Shown piece by piece: positions 8,881-18,409 of a stretch of 64,000 nt of DNA. The stretch lies in NCBI RefSeq assembly GCF_014211975.1, contig NZ_CP060084.1, positions 2,801,001 to 2,865,000 of the forward strand. The letters are read 5' to 3'. Made by a program: the position numbers and the translations under genes. How positions within the stretch are numbered: the stretch's first letter is position 1; each line of letters opens with the position of its first letter. The notes beneath the pieces are model-generated. The model made no database searches and was not told the DNA's origin. It saw only the letters and a list, made by a program, of their open reading frames with translations. This DNA comes from Teredinibacter haidensis. GTDB taxonomy: Bacteria > Pseudomonadota > Gammaproteobacteria > Pseudomonadales > Cellvibrionaceae.

Positions 8881-11800
8881 TTATTGCTCCTCCGGTGCAG
8901 ACTCTTCGTCGAGCCAATCGACCTTGTCCATTTTTCGGACAATTACGAATTCATCGCGATTACAACCCACGGTGCCGTAATAGTTAAAACCGTAGGCCTG
9001 TTGTGCGTAGCCGCCAATCATATGTGTTGGCTTCATCACTGCACGGGTAACGGAATTGTGAATTCCACCTCGGGTTTTGGTGGTTTCTGCACCCGGCGTA
9101 TTAACGATACGTTCCTGCGCGTGATACATCATGCTCATACCTTCAGGCACACGCTGTGAAACAACCGCCCGTGCAGCAATAGCGCCGTTAACATTGAACA
9201 CCTCGATCCAATCGTTATCTTCAATGCTGCCTTTTTTAGCATCGACCTCGCTCAACCATACAATAGGGCCCCCGCGTGATAGCGTAAGCATTAGCAAGTT
9301 GTCGGAATAGGTCGAATGAATACCCCACTTCTGGTGTGGTGTAATCCAGTTAAGTACCAGCTCTTCATTTCCGTTGGGTTTTTTACCCAGTAGTGGTTGC
9401 ACGGTTTTCATATTCACCGGCGGTTTGTACAAACACTGGGTTTCACCAAAGTCGCGCATCCATTCGTGATCCTGATAAAACTGCTGGCGCCCGGTTACAG
9501 TACGCCAGGGAATACACTCGTGAACGTTGGTATAACCTGCGTTATAGCTGACATGTTCATCTTCCAAACCAGACCAAGTAGGCGAACTGATAATTTTTCG
9601 CGGTTGCGCAACAATATCGTGGAAGCGTATTTTTTCGTCTTCTTTCGGCTTGGCAAGGTGCGTGTGGTCCCGGCCAGTGGCTTTGGATAGGGCTTCCCAG
9701 GCTTTTACCGCCACTTGGCCATTTGTTTCCGGTGCCAAGCTTAAAATCACTTCCGCCGCATCAATCGCTGTTTCGATTTTGGGCCGTCCCTTGTGTGCAC
9801 CCTCTTCTGTGTGAACACGATTGAGCCTACCGAGAAACGCCACTTCATCTTCAGTATTCCAATTAATGCCTTTTCCGCCGTTGCCCAGCTTTTCCAACAA
9901 CGGGCCAAGCGAGGTAAAGCGCTTGTAGGTATTGGGGAAATCACGCTCGACCACAACCATATTCGGTGCAGTTTTTCCTGGAATTAATTCACACTCACCC
10001 TTCCACCAAGCCTTCACGCCATTGGGCTGCGCCAGTTCGGCTGGAGTATCGTGCTGTAGCGGTACGGTCACCAGATCATTTTCTACGCCCAGATGACCGT
10101 TACTTAATTCGGAGAATTTCTTTGCAATACCCTTAAAAATGTCCCAATCGGATCTAGATTCCCAAACCGGATCAACCGCTTTGCTTAACGGGTGAATAAA
10201 CGGGTGCATATCCGAGGTATTCATATCGTCTTTTTCATACCAGGTGGCGGTAGGCAGTACGATATCCGAATACAGACAGGTGGTGGACATGCGGAAGTCC
10301 AGCGTTACCAGAAGATCCACTTTTCCTTCCGGTGCTTCATCGTTCCAAATAACATCTTCTGGTTTTTTATCGCCGCTCTCCCCCAAGTCCTTACCCATTA
10401 AACCGTGCTTGGTGCCCAGTAAATGACGTAACATATACTCGTGGCCCTTACCGGAGGAACCCAATAAGTTGGAACGCCAGATAAACATATTGCGCGGATA
10501 GTTCTGTGGGTTATCCGGGTCTTCACAGGCGAACTTAAGATCGCCGTCCTTTAGCAACTGAAGCGCGTAGTCTTTTGGGTCCAGGTTCATTTCTGCCGCT
10601 TTCTTACATAACGTCAGCGGGTTCATTCCCAACTGCGGTGCAGACGGCAACCACCCCATTCGTTCAGCACGGGTGTTGTAATCAATAATAGAACCAGTCC
10701 ACTTACTCTTGTCGGCCAACGGTGAAATCACTTCGTTCATTTCCAGTTTTTCGTAACGCCACTGGTCGGAGTGATTGTAGAAAAAGGAGGTGCCGTTCAT
10801 CTGGCGCGGTGGGCGCTGCCAGTCCAACCCAAAGGCCAACGGCAACCAGCCGCACTGGGGGCGCAGTTTTTCCTGCCCAACATAGTGCGCCCAGCCACCG
10901 CCACTCTGACCAATACAGCCACACATCATTAAAAGGTTAATAACGCCACGGTAATTCATATCCATGTTGTACCAGTGATTCATGGCAGCGCCGATAATAA
11001 TCATCGAACGGCCATTCGTCTTGTTGGCGTTATCGGCAAACTCGTGCGCGATGCGAATAATTTGCTCGCGTGGCACTCCAGTAATTTTTTCTTGCCAGGC
11101 CGGCGTGTAAGGTGCGTCGTCGTCAAAGGTCTTGGCGGTATTTGAGCAATCAAGACCATTATCCACACCGTAGTTTGCCAGGGTTAAATCGTAAACTGTG
11201 GCCACCAGCGCTTCGCTGCCGTCGGCCAGTTTTACTTTCTTTACCGGTACTTTCCGTAGCTGTATATCGCTGTGGTCGGTTTTGTCGAAGTAATTAAATT
11301 CATGTTCCTGCCCACCGAAATAGGGGAAGGCCACTTCAGCAACCTCGTCTGCGCTCTCTTTAAGGGATGTCTGCAAATCCAGCTCGGCCCCGGAAACGCC
11401 ATCTCTTTGCTCGATATTCCACTTGCCACTTTCACCCCAGCGATAGCCGATGGCGCCGGTCGGCGATACCAGGGTACCGTCCCGGTTAAGCGCAATGGTT
11501 TTCCACTCGGGATTGTTGTCCTGCCCGAGGTTGTTTTTCAGGTCGCTGGCCCGTAGGAAGGGCCCCTGCTGAAGGCCCTGTTCAGATGGCAGCAGCTTTA
11601 CCAAATAGGGGAAATCAGTTTTGGTTTGTACGTACTCTTTGAAATAGGCGCTGGGCTTTTCAACGTGAAATTCTTTCAATACCACATGCCCCATGGCCAT
11701 AGCGACAGCGGCATCAGTCCCCTGCTTTGCGGCGACCCATTCATCGGTGAGCTTGGCCACTTCGGAATAGTCCGGCGTTACCGAGACCGTTTTAGTTCCC

Positions 11801-12621
11801 TTGTAGCGCACTTCCGTAAAAAAGTGGGCATCGGGCGTGCGCGTTTGCGGCACATTGGAACCCCAGGCAATGATGTAACCCGAGTTGTACCAGTCGGCGG
11901 ACTCCGGCACATCGGTTTGCTCACCCCAGACTTGTGGTGATGCGGGGGGAAGATCGCAGTACCAATCGTAAAAGCTGAGGCAATTGCCACCAATCAGCGA
12001 CAGGTAGCGAGAACCCGCTGCGTAGCTGACCATACTCATAGCGGGAATGGGAGAAAAACCAGTGATACGATCGGGACCGTAGTTTTTTGCGGTGTGTACG
12101 TTTGAGGCAGCAATAATTTCATTGACTTCGTCCCAATTGGAACGCACCAGCCCACCCAGGCCACGTTTACTTTTATAGCTTTTTGCCTTTTCGGGATCAG
12201 ACACAATCGAGTCCCAAGCGTCGACAGGATCACTGTGGATCAATCTTGCTTCACGCCACAGCTGCAATAAATGCTTACGGATTTTCGGGTATTTCAGACG
12301 ATTGGCACTGTAAACATACCAACTGAAACTCGCGCCACGAGGACACCCACGCGGCTCGTGATTAGGCAAGTCTGGCCGAGTACGCGGATAATCGGTTTGC
12401 TGGGTCTCCCAGGTAATCAAGCCATCTTTGACGTACACCTTCCAACTGCAGGACCCCGTGCAGTTGACGCCGTGCGTGGAACGAACAACCTTGTCGTGCT
12501 GCCAACGTTTGCGATACCCGTCTTCCCATCCTCGATCTTCATTGGTTGTGACGCCGTGCCCATTGGCAAAGCTCGACTTTTTTACATTAAAAAATCTTAG
12601 CTTGTCTAAAAAGTGGCTCAT
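8881..12621 (-). CDS. narG: Respiratory nitrate reductase alpha subunit NarG (molybdoenzyme)
   Basis: Predicted 1246 residues, matching the family (E. coli 1247). It reduces nitrate to nitrite at a bis-MGD molybdenum centre on the cytoplasmic side. Visible motifs are the FS0 cluster site HGVNCTGSCSW near residue 50, the Mo-ligand region ADWYNSGYIIAWGSN near 220, and MNHWYNMDMNYR in the middle. The start at 12621 (MSHFLDKLRFF) has GAGGAG 8 bases upstream and gives the usual N-terminus for NarJ binding; a frame extension to 12639 is rejected. No Tat signal, as expected for the cytoplasmic NarG type. The FNR-type box at 12715 and the NarL-type site at 12765 lie upstream. Confidence 0.98.
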   Translation of the reverse strand: MSHFLDKLRFFNVKKSSFANGHGVTTNEDRGWEDGYRKRWQHDKVVRSTHGVNCTGSCSWKVYVKDGLITWETQQTDYPRTRPDLPNHEPRGCPRGASFSWYVYSANRLKYPKIRKHLLQLWREARLIHSDPVDAWDSIVSDPEKAKSYKSKRGLGGLVRSNWDEVNEIIAASNVHTAKNYGPDRITGFSPIPAMSMVSYAAGSRYLSLIGGNCLSFYDWYCDLPPASPQVWGEQTDVPESADWYNSGYIIAWGSNVPQTRTPDAHFFTEVRYKGTKTVSVTPDYSEVAKLTDEWVAAKQGTDAAVAMAMGHVVLKEFHVEKPSAYFKEYVQTKTDFPYLVKLLPSEQGLQQGPFLRASDLKNNLGQDNNPEWKTIALNRDGTLVSPTGAIGYRWGESGKWNIEQRDGVSGAELDLQTSLKESADEVAEVAFPYFGGQEHEFNYFDKTDHSDIQLRKVPVKKVKLADGSEALVATVYDLTLANYGVDNGLDCSNTAKTFDDDAPYTPAWQEKITGVPREQIIRIAHEFADNANKTNGRSMIIIGAAMNHWYNMDMNYRGVINLLMMCGCIGQSGGGWAHYVGQEKLRPQCGWLPLAFGLDWQRPPRQMNGTSFFYNHSDQWRYEKLEMNEVISPLADKSKWTGSIIDYNTRAERMGWLPSAPQLGMNPLTLCKKAAEMNLDPKDYALQLLKDGDLKFACEDPDNPQNYPRNMFIWRSNLLGSSGKGHEYMLRHLLGTKHGLMGKDLGESGDKKPEDVIWNDEAPEGKVDLLVTLDFRMSTTCLYSDIVLPTATWYEKDDMNTSDMHPFIHPLSKAVDPVWESRSDWDIFKGIAKKFSELSNGHLGVENDLVTVPLQHDTPAELAQPNGVKAWWKGECELIPGKTAPNMVVVERDFPNTYKRFTSLGPLLEKLGNGGKGINWNTEDEVAFLGRLNRVHTEEGAHKGRPKIETAIDAAEVILSLAPETNGQVAVKAWEALSKATGRDHTHLAKPKEDEKIRFHDIVAQPRKIISSPTWSGLEDEHVSYNAGYTNVHECIPWRTVTGRQQFYQDHEWMRDFGETQCLYKPPVNMKTVQPLLGKKPNGNEELVLNWITPHQKWGIHSTYSDNLLMLTLSRGGPIVWLSEVDAKKGSIEDNDWIEVFNVNGAIAARAVVSQRVPEGMSMMYHAQERIVNTPGAETTKTRGGIHNSVTRAVMKPTHMIGGYAQQAYGFNYYGTVGCNRDEFVIVRKMDKVDWLDEESAPEEQ

Positions 12622-12714
12622 GTTTGTGCTCCTCGACAACGCTTTATTGGATGGGCCATAACTGACCGCTTATATGGAGATAACGCCACTATAGGAATAG
12701 GAGGGTTATAACAA

Positions 12715-12728
12715 TTGATCTAGATCAA
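12715..12728. promoter_or_regulatory. FNR/Anr-type box between narG and narX
   Basis: The sequence TTGATCTAGATCAA is a perfect match to the FNR/Anr palindrome TTGAT-N4-ATCAA. It lies 94 bases before the narG start on one side and 126 bases before the narX start on the other, so a single site could serve both divergent promoters under low oxygen. Confidence 0.9.
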
Positions 12729-12764
12729 GAGCGTTTTCCGGCTAACTCTTCGTTTGCGAGGGGC

Positions 12765-12780
12765 TACCCACAAAGGGGTA
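12765..12780. promoter_or_regulatory. NarL-type 7-2-7 heptamer pair between narG and narX
   Basis: TACCCAC-AA-AGGGGTA is an inverted pair of NarL heptamers (consensus TACYYMT) separated by 2 bases, the arrangement bound by NarL and NarP. It is about 51 bases from the FNR-type box centre, upstream with respect to narG and close to the likely narX start, so activation of narG and feedback on narX are plausible. Confidence 0.8.
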
Positions 12781-12853
12781 GGCGGGTATAAGTCACAATT
12801 GTGATGGCATACAATAAAGGTCGTTATCGACACATAAATTTTCGGAGACGCTA

Positions 12854-14701
12854 TTGTCCGAGCGAAAAAAGCAACATTTCATTAACTCGGTGATGAGCTA
12901 CATCACCTTGTCTCTGGCAACCATTATTGGCATCACCTTGATCAGTATTTTTATTTCATTTTGGGTGACTGAACTGGCGGATAAAGATGCTCAGGCGATA
13001 AACCTGTCAGGCTCCATGCGTATGCAGACCTACTATATCGGACTGGTATTGGAGCGGGAGAATGTCGAAGCAGCGCAACAAGCAATCGAAAAGCTCCAGA
13101 ATACCTGGAACAGCCCCCTTTTTGCACAGCAGCACGCGCTGCTGCAGGAACCAAAACAGCAACACAATTTATTAACACGCCATTTTGGTATTGCCTATAC
13201 AAACTGGCTCCATCACACAAAGCCCATCCTGATGGCAATGGCCAAAGGTCAGCATAAAAGAAGTGAAATTGAGTTCCTCCTGGAAAATCAGGTACTGCTT
13301 ACCGATGCCCTGGTGACACAATTTCAAAATGATGCCGAGCGAAAGATCGTTAACCTGCGGACCTTCCAACTACTGGTATTACTGATTACTGTATCGGTTG
13401 GAAGTTTGGTTTTCTATCTGTTAAAAAACCGTATCGAACGCCCCTTATCTCAATTAACCGAAACGGCCGAAAAAATTGGTGCCGGTGATTTCAGTCAGCG
13501 CGTCGATGTTGGCGGAACCGATGAACTTACATTGCTAGCGAATACCTTTAATCGGATGAGCGAATCTATCGCCAACTCCTACAGCAAACTGGAAGAGCGT
13601 GTTGATGAACGAACACGCGCATTAAAACAACATAATATTGTGCTCGATTTTCTCTTTCAAACGGCACGAAATATTTTGGAATCTCCAAACGGACAATTTG
13701 ATTTTCAAACCACCGTAGAAAACTTGTCTAAAGTATTGGGCGACCATAAACTGGAATTGTGCTTATTTACCGAGCGGGGAGAAAAACCCTATCTGCAATT
13801 AGTTTCCCATAATAAAGCTTTTGCCCATTGCGAACAGACCAATTGCTCGGAATGCCGCAACCAGGACAGCTCAATGCAAGCGCTGCTTCTTTCACGGAAA
13901 ACGGGCTTCCCTATTACCATCGGCGAGCGCCATTTCGGCATTATTGATTTGCAGCTCAATAACGAGCAGGAACTACCCGAATGGCAGCATGCACTGGTAC
14001 AGTCAGTGGCCAACCAGTTTGCGATTGCCCTGTCGATGAGTGAACAAAAGGATAAAGAAAACCGTTTTGTGATGCTTAGCGAGCGTACTGTTATTGCTCG
14101 GGAACTTCACGACTCCCTGGCACAGGCGCTCTCGTACCTGCAGATTCAGGTTACCCGCCTGCAAAAATCACACGACAAACAAAAATATGAATTGCAGCAA
14201 CCCATTATTGACGAACTACGTGAAGGCCTGTCTTCCGCCTATAGACAATTGCGCGAATTACTCACAACATTCAGATTAAAAATGGACGAAGGCGGTTTAC
14301 AAGCTGCTCTTGAAAATACCGTAGCACAATTGCGCGAACGCAGTAATATCAGTATTCAGCTCGACTATAAACTTAAAAACGTTCCCCTGGCAGCCAGCGA
14401 AGAAATTCACCTGCTGCAAATTGTACGTGAAGCCGGCCAAAATGCGATTCACCATTCAAAAGGTCGTAATGTACTGATCGAACTCATTCAAACCTCGGAC
14501 AATAAAGTACAGTTGGCGGTTGAAGATGACGGTATTGGCATTCCACAAACACCGGAAAAATTTAATCATTACGGGCTCGCGATTATGAACGAACGCAGTC
14601 GCAATCTGGGCGGCGCTATCGAAGTCCAGCCTCGCAGTGGCGGAGGTACCCGAATCAGTTTCACCTTCATGCCCAGTATTACGCGGCAGCCTATCGCCTG
14701 A
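12854..14701 (+). CDS. narX: Nitrate/nitrite sensor histidine kinase NarX
   Basis: Predicted 615 residues. Domains in order: membrane helix about 17-40, periplasmic sensor with the P-box-like stretch DKDAQAINLSGSMRMQ near residue 48, second helix about 173-193, HAMP about 194-245, a central module with the Cys cluster CEQTNCSEC near 328, a HisKA_3 motif with H419 (ARELHDSLAQAL), and an ATPase domain (NAIHHS, DDGIGIP). These are the marks of NarX/NarQ kinases that read periplasmic nitrate and phosphorylate NarL. The start is a TTG with GGAG 8 bases upstream; no better in-frame ATG precedes the first helix. It is divergent from narG; its partner narL lies at 24978. Confidence 0.93.
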   Translation: MSERKKQHFINSVMSYITLSLATIIGITLISIFISFWVTELADKDAQAINLSGSMRMQTYYIGLVLERENVEAAQQAIEKLQNTWNSPLFAQQHALLQEPKQQHNLLTRHFGIAYTNWLHHTKPILMAMAKGQHKRSEIEFLLENQVLLTDALVTQFQNDAERKIVNLRTFQLLVLLITVSVGSLVFYLLKNRIERPLSQLTETAEKIGAGDFSQRVDVGGTDELTLLANTFNRMSESIANSYSKLEERVDERTRALKQHNIVLDFLFQTARNILESPNGQFDFQTTVENLSKVLGDHKLELCLFTERGEKPYLQLVSHNKAFAHCEQTNCSECRNQDSSMQALLLSRKTGFPITIGERHFGIIDLQLNNEQELPEWQHALVQSVANQFAIALSMSEQKDKENRFVMLSERTVIARELHDSLAQALSYLQIQVTRLQKSHDKQKYELQQPIIDELREGLSSAYRQLRELLTTFRLKMDEGGLQAALENTVAQLRERSNISIQLDYKLKNVPLAASEEIHLLQIVREAGQNAIHHSKGRNVLIELIQTSDNKVQLAVEDDGIGIPQTPEKFNHYGLAIMNERSRNLGGAIEVQPRSGGGTRISFTFMPSITRQPIA

Positions 14702-14741
14702 AGCGCTTTAAAATCAGCTATCACCCTATCTTGCAAATTTG

Positions 14742-14769
14742 AGCTGGTGGCGGGGCTTGACCACCAGCT
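14742..14769. terminator. Bidirectional hairpin between narX and the NO reductase gene
   Basis: AGCTGGTGG and CCACCAGCT form a perfect 9-bp stem around a 10-base loop in the short convergent gap. T-tracts on either side are weak, so this may be a terminator that needs help, or an mRNA-end hairpin. Confidence 0.5.
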
Positions 14770-14782
14770 AGGCTTAATCGGT

Positions 14783-17134
14783 TTACGACTTATCCGAGCA
14801 AGAACCGCAGCAATAATCGGCTCCATGCACAAGGTCTGATGTCGTTTCACCTGCGTACTCTGGAAAACCGGGCTCAGATTCATTAACCGTCGGCTTTCCT
14901 GCGTCGATACAAAGTAAACCTTTGACAACTTGCCAGCTAACCGCAACAGCTCCAACGATAAACACAACATCGCCAATCGTTCTTACCCAGCGCAATGTCT
15001 GCAACAAGCTGCCCTGCATAAAGCTTTCACTGCGTGCGTACCAAAGACCTTCGGATGCACTGGCAACAAACTGGATAATGCCAACGGGCAACAAGCTGGT
15101 AAACAACATAAGTACCAAGCCGATATTCAACCACCAGAACGCCGTCTTCATCAGCTTTTCATCGAACACCATCGTTGGCCGAATATAACGCAACACCAAC
15201 AAGCTAAAACCCAAAGCCAGAAAGCCATACACACCAAACAGGGCGGCATGCGCGTGAGTGGCGGTGGTATTAAGGCCCTGTACATAGTAGAGAGCAATGG
15301 GTGGGTTGATGGAAAAACCCAACACGCCCGCACCTAGCATATTCCAGAAAGAGACAGCGACAAAAAATAGCAGCGGCCACTTTATTCTCTCCATCCACGC
15401 CGCTCGTCGCTGTAAACGGTAGTGCTCCCAGGCTTCGCGCCCCAGGACAATTAGTGGTACCACTTCGAGCGCACTAAACGTTGCTCCAACCGCCATTACT
15501 GGGGTGGTCGTACCGGAAAAATAGAGGTGGTGAAACGTACCCGGCACACCGCCGAGCAGGAACAGAGACGCAGAGCCCAATGCAGCAACCGTTGCCATGC
15601 GCTTGGAGACCAGACCCATACTACAAAAGATAAAAGCCAGGGCCGCCGTAGCAAAAACCTCAAAGAAGCCTTCAACCCATAAGTGCACAATCCACCAACG
15701 CCAGTATTCCATTACCGAGATATGCGTGCGTTCACCATAGAAAAACCCCGCGCCATAAAACAAACCTATCGCCGCAACAGAAGCCGTTAATAGCATTAAT
15801 AAGTGTTTATCACCTGGCTGTCGCAGGGCCGGCACAATGGCGCGTAACATAAGCACCAACCACAGCACAATGCCCGTAAACTTGCCAATTTGCCAGAGCC
15901 TCCCCAAATCGACATATTCGTAGCCTTGATGCCCCAGCCAAAAGCTCCACTGGGGAGGCATTATCTGCGCGATAGCAAGGAAATTGCCGATAAACGAACC
16001 CGCTACCACTGCCACTAGTGCCCAGAACAAAATATCCACACCGAGTTTCTGATATTTAGGATCTTTTCCTCCGTTAATAATCGGCCCTAAAAACAAACCT
16101 GCCGCCAAAAATCCGGTTGCTATCCAAAAGAGTGCTGCCTGTATATGCCAAGTTCTGACCAGGCTATAGGGAAACCACTGCGACGTTTCGATGCCGTAAA
16201 AACTCTGCCCTTCAACGGTATAGTGTGCGGTAAACCCACCCAAAAATACTTGGAAGGTGAACAGGGCTACCACGAGAAAAAGATATTTACCCAGCGCTTT
16301 TTGCGAAGGTGTTAACTGAATTAGGGTAAGCGGGTCCTGCGGCGGAGCCTTGGGCTCCGCCTCGTTTCCACTCATAAACGACCAAACCCAAACCAATCCG
16401 CCAATACCCGCTATCAGCAAAACCACACTGACAATGGACCACACAATATTCTCCGCCGTGGGAACATTGCCAATCAAAGGTTCATGGGGCCAGTTGTTGG
16501 TATAAGTTGCACCCTCGGCCTGACGTTCCGTTGCCGCGGCCCAGGCCGTCCAGAAAAAAAACTCAGTTAAGCTCTGCCGACGATCCAAGCTTGGCAGCGT
16601 TAACTCCTTCATCGCATAGCTATTACGCGTTTGTTGTAGCTCTGGTGCATCACCAAACAGGCGAACATAATATTCAGCCGTCTTTTGCATTGCCGCCACC
16701 CTGCGCGCGCCTAAAACCAGAACGTCCTCCGCCGCACTGTAGGTGTTAACGCGATAGGCCTTTTTCAGCTGAAAGTGCAATGCATTGTGCTGCTCGTCAT
16801 TAAGGTCACGCCACGGGGTTTGATAGTGCTCTTCCGCCGCCAACTCCAACCAGGCAATTAGCTCCCGATGTAGCCAGTCTGCGGTCCAATCGGGAGCCTG
16901 GTAAGCACCGTGCCCCCATATGGAACCCAACTGCATTCCCCCCACAGACTGCCAGGCAGTTTGACCATCCAAAATACTGTCGCGGGTCATCAGTAGGCGA
17001 CCATCTTCGGCCTTTACCAGAGCAGGCAACGGCGGCGCCTTGCGGTAGACCTCGGTACCAAAATAGCCAAGTAGACCAAAGGTAATGGCTAGAACAGCGA
17101 TAAGTGTCCACCAGAGTTTGTAGTATTTAACCAT
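14783..17134 (-). CDS. norZ: Quinol-dependent nitric oxide reductase (qNOR)
   Basis: Predicted 783 residues, the length of single-subunit qNORs, which reduce NO to N2O with electrons from quinol at the inner membrane. The N-terminal helix, the soluble NorC-like segment without a heme c CxxCH motif, and twelve further helices are visible. Metal ligands are present: TWHIQAALF near 328, HLWVEGFFEVF near 483, FHHLYFSG near 534 and THAHAALFG near 626. The extreme C-terminus ends YCCGSCSDKS, a Cys-rich tail that I do not know as a standard part of the family. It overlaps the RIC gene by 8 bases, so both come from the NsrR-controlled promoter near 17833. Confidence 0.95.
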   Translation of the reverse strand: MVKYYKLWWTLIAVLAITFGLLGYFGTEVYRKAPPLPALVKAEDGRLLMTRDSILDGQTAWQSVGGMQLGSIWGHGAYQAPDWTADWLHRELIAWLELAAEEHYQTPWRDLNDEQHNALHFQLKKAYRVNTYSAAEDVLVLGARRVAAMQKTAEYYVRLFGDAPELQQTRNSYAMKELTLPSLDRRQSLTEFFFWTAWAAATERQAEGATYTNNWPHEPLIGNVPTAENIVWSIVSVVLLIAGIGGLVWVWSFMSGNEAEPKAPPQDPLTLIQLTPSQKALGKYLFLVVALFTFQVFLGGFTAHYTVEGQSFYGIETSQWFPYSLVRTWHIQAALFWIATGFLAAGLFLGPIINGGKDPKYQKLGVDILFWALVAVVAGSFIGNFLAIAQIMPPQWSFWLGHQGYEYVDLGRLWQIGKFTGIVLWLVLMLRAIVPALRQPGDKHLLMLLTASVAAIGLFYGAGFFYGERTHISVMEYWRWWIVHLWVEGFFEVFATAALAFIFCSMGLVSKRMATVAALGSASLFLLGGVPGTFHHLYFSGTTTPVMAVGATFSALEVVPLIVLGREAWEHYRLQRRAAWMERIKWPLLFFVAVSFWNMLGAGVLGFSINPPIALYYVQGLNTTATHAHAALFGVYGFLALGFSLLVLRYIRPTMVFDEKLMKTAFWWLNIGLVLMLFTSLLPVGIIQFVASASEGLWYARSESFMQGSLLQTLRWVRTIGDVVFIVGAVAVSWQVVKGLLCIDAGKPTVNESEPGFPEYAGETTSDLVHGADYCCGSCSDKS

Positions 17135-17801
17135 GATTAATGCTCTCCAACTGGCGGGTAAACAACACGTTGTTTTCCAGCGCTATATGGTTTTCCAAAT
17201 CGCTCACGAGTGTACGAAGCCCCAGATAGAGTGCCCGCCAGGAATTGCACGCACCTTCAGGATAAACAAAGTTGCTGGTCGAATTTTTTAGCCAAGCAAT
17301 GGTTTGCTGGTGATCGTCATGCTCTTTCAGCATCACAGAGATAGGACCGGCCGCACTTCGCCTCAGACCTCTGTTCAGCATGGGAAACAATATGTTCTCC
17401 TCTTTGCTCATATGCTGTTCAAGCTCAAGCTTCATCTGCGCCAAGCAAAGGGCTAGACCTTTGGGGCACTCAATATGGTCGAGGTGCACACCTTCCACCC
17501 GCTCTGCCAAACGAATCAATTCCGGGAGCTGTTCCCGGTGAACCTGGTGATAACGCTGCAAAATATGCGCAATAAGCGCCTGATCACTGGCCTCGCTCCA
17601 ATCCGCCTCCGGCTGTTGCCGAGCTTGTAGTTGTTCGAGTTCAAGCAGAATCTCGCTCCCGTCTATACCGGCTCGGGCAATGGCTTCGGCCAGCGTGTGG
17701 CTGCCGCCACAACAAAAACTCAGCCGGTACTGATGGAAAACCGCTGTTGCGCCAGGCATATCCTGAACCAAACGATCAATGGGTATTTCAAGCAGTTGCA
17801 T
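17127..17801 (-). CDS. ytfE: RIC/ScdA/YtfE-type di-iron protein, repair of iron centres
   Basis: Predicted 224 residues. The N-terminal ScdA_N part has the CCGG motif (SFCCGGSHTLAEA, about residues 28-40). The rest is a hemerythrin-like di-iron domain with HLDH near 116, EQHMSKEENILFPML near 132-146, KEHDDHQQ near 160 and ENHIALENNVLF near 204-215. RIC proteins are induced by NO and help restore damaged iron-sulfur clusters. It lies first in a two-gene operon with qNOR and is preceded by two NsrR-type operators. The family also goes by the names ric, dnrN and scdA. Confidence 0.95.
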   Translation of the reverse strand: MQLLEIPIDRLVQDMPGATAVFHQYRLSFCCGGSHTLAEAIARAGIDGSEILLELEQLQARQQPEADWSEASDQALIAHILQRYHQVHREQLPELIRLAERVEGVHLDHIECPKGLALCLAQMKLELEQHMSKEENILFPMLNRGLRRSAAGPISVMLKEHDDHQQTIAWLKNSTSNFVYPEGACNSWRALYLGLRTLVSDLENHIALENNVLFTRQLESINHG

Positions 17802-17832
17802 AAACGTCTCCTATAGTCGTCGCCAACCCAAA

Positions 17833-17855
17833 AAGATGCATTTATTTTGCATCTT
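17833..17855. promoter_or_regulatory. NsrR-type operator 1
   Basis: Half-sites AAGATGCA and TGCATCTT flank a 7-base centre (TTTATTT), giving a 23-base dyad like the NsrR consensus of gammaproteobacteria (AAGATGYATTT, then its mirror). It lies 32 bases before the RIC start and is a likely NO-relieved repressor site for the RIC-qNOR operon. Confidence 0.85.
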
Positions 17856-17875
17856 ATGTTTTGAGGGGAGTTTAC

Positions 17876-17922
17876 CTGCCTCCCTTAAAGATGTAAAATA
17901 CTTGCATCTTTAAGGGAGGCAG
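17876..17922. promoter_or_regulatory. NsrR-type operator 2 inside a larger perfect palindrome
   Basis: The core at 17888-17910 has half-sites AAGATGTA and TGCATCTT around AAATACT. It is nested in an inverted repeat with perfect 18-base arms, 17876-17893 and 17905-17922. The arms continue outward from the NsrR core with CTGCCTCCCTTA and its mirror, which the operator itself does not require. It lies 34 bases before nsrR and probably autoregulates it; in RNA it could form a strong hairpin near the nsrR leader. Confidence 0.8.
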
Positions 17923-17955
17923 TACTTCCTCGCTCATACAACAATTGGAATTTGC

Positions 17956-18399
17956 ATGCACATCACCCGATACACCGACTATTCCTTGCGCGTCCTGATC
18001 TACCTGGGCGTCAATCAGGACGGCCTGTGCAGGATCAGTGATATCGCCGAAAGTTATCGGATATCGAAAAATCATCTAATGAAAATTGTGCAGGAGCTTA
18101 ATATTCGCGGCTATGTGTTAGCCGTGCGCGGGAAGAACGGCGGCCTTAAATTAAATGCCGCGCCCGAAACCATCAACATTGGCAAGCTCATTAGAGAACT
18201 GGAAGGCGACAGTAAGATGATCGAATGCTTTGGCGACAATAACCAGTGTGTTATCACCCCTAGCTGCCAGCTAAAACACATTTTCCACGAGGCGCTGGAA
18301 AGCTTTTTTTCCACCCTAGAGCAATACACCCTCAACGACCTGATCGGCAAGGGCAAGAAAAATCAACTGGCCGAACTGCTAGCAATCAATATTGCATAA
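17956..18399 (+). CDS. nsrR: NO-sensing Rrf2-family repressor NsrR
   Basis: Predicted 147 residues. The N-terminal winged helix (MHITRYTDYSLRVLIYLG) and the Cys triad C91, C98, C104 (CFGDNNQC, then SCQL) match NsrR, whose iron-sulfur cluster reacts with NO and releases the repressor from DNA. It is transcribed away from the RIC-qNOR operon across two NsrR-type dyads, and nnrS follows 10 bases after its stop. The ribosome-binding site before the ATG is weak (GGAA), which would fit low expression. IscR is less likely because of context and cysteine spacing. Confidence 0.93.
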   Translation: MHITRYTDYSLRVLIYLGVNQDGLCRISDIAESYRISKNHLMKIVQELNIRGYVLAVRGKNGGLKLNAAPETINIGKLIRELEGDSKMIECFGDNNQCVITPSCQLKHIFHEALESFFSTLEQYTLNDLIGKGKKNQLAELLAINIA

Positions 18400-18409
18400 A
18401 GAGACCCCG

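Noticed and set aside
14569..14976. 135-codon minus-strand frame across the narX-qNOR junction
   Set aside because: It covers the ends of two well-defined genes in another frame and passes through the hairpin at 14742.
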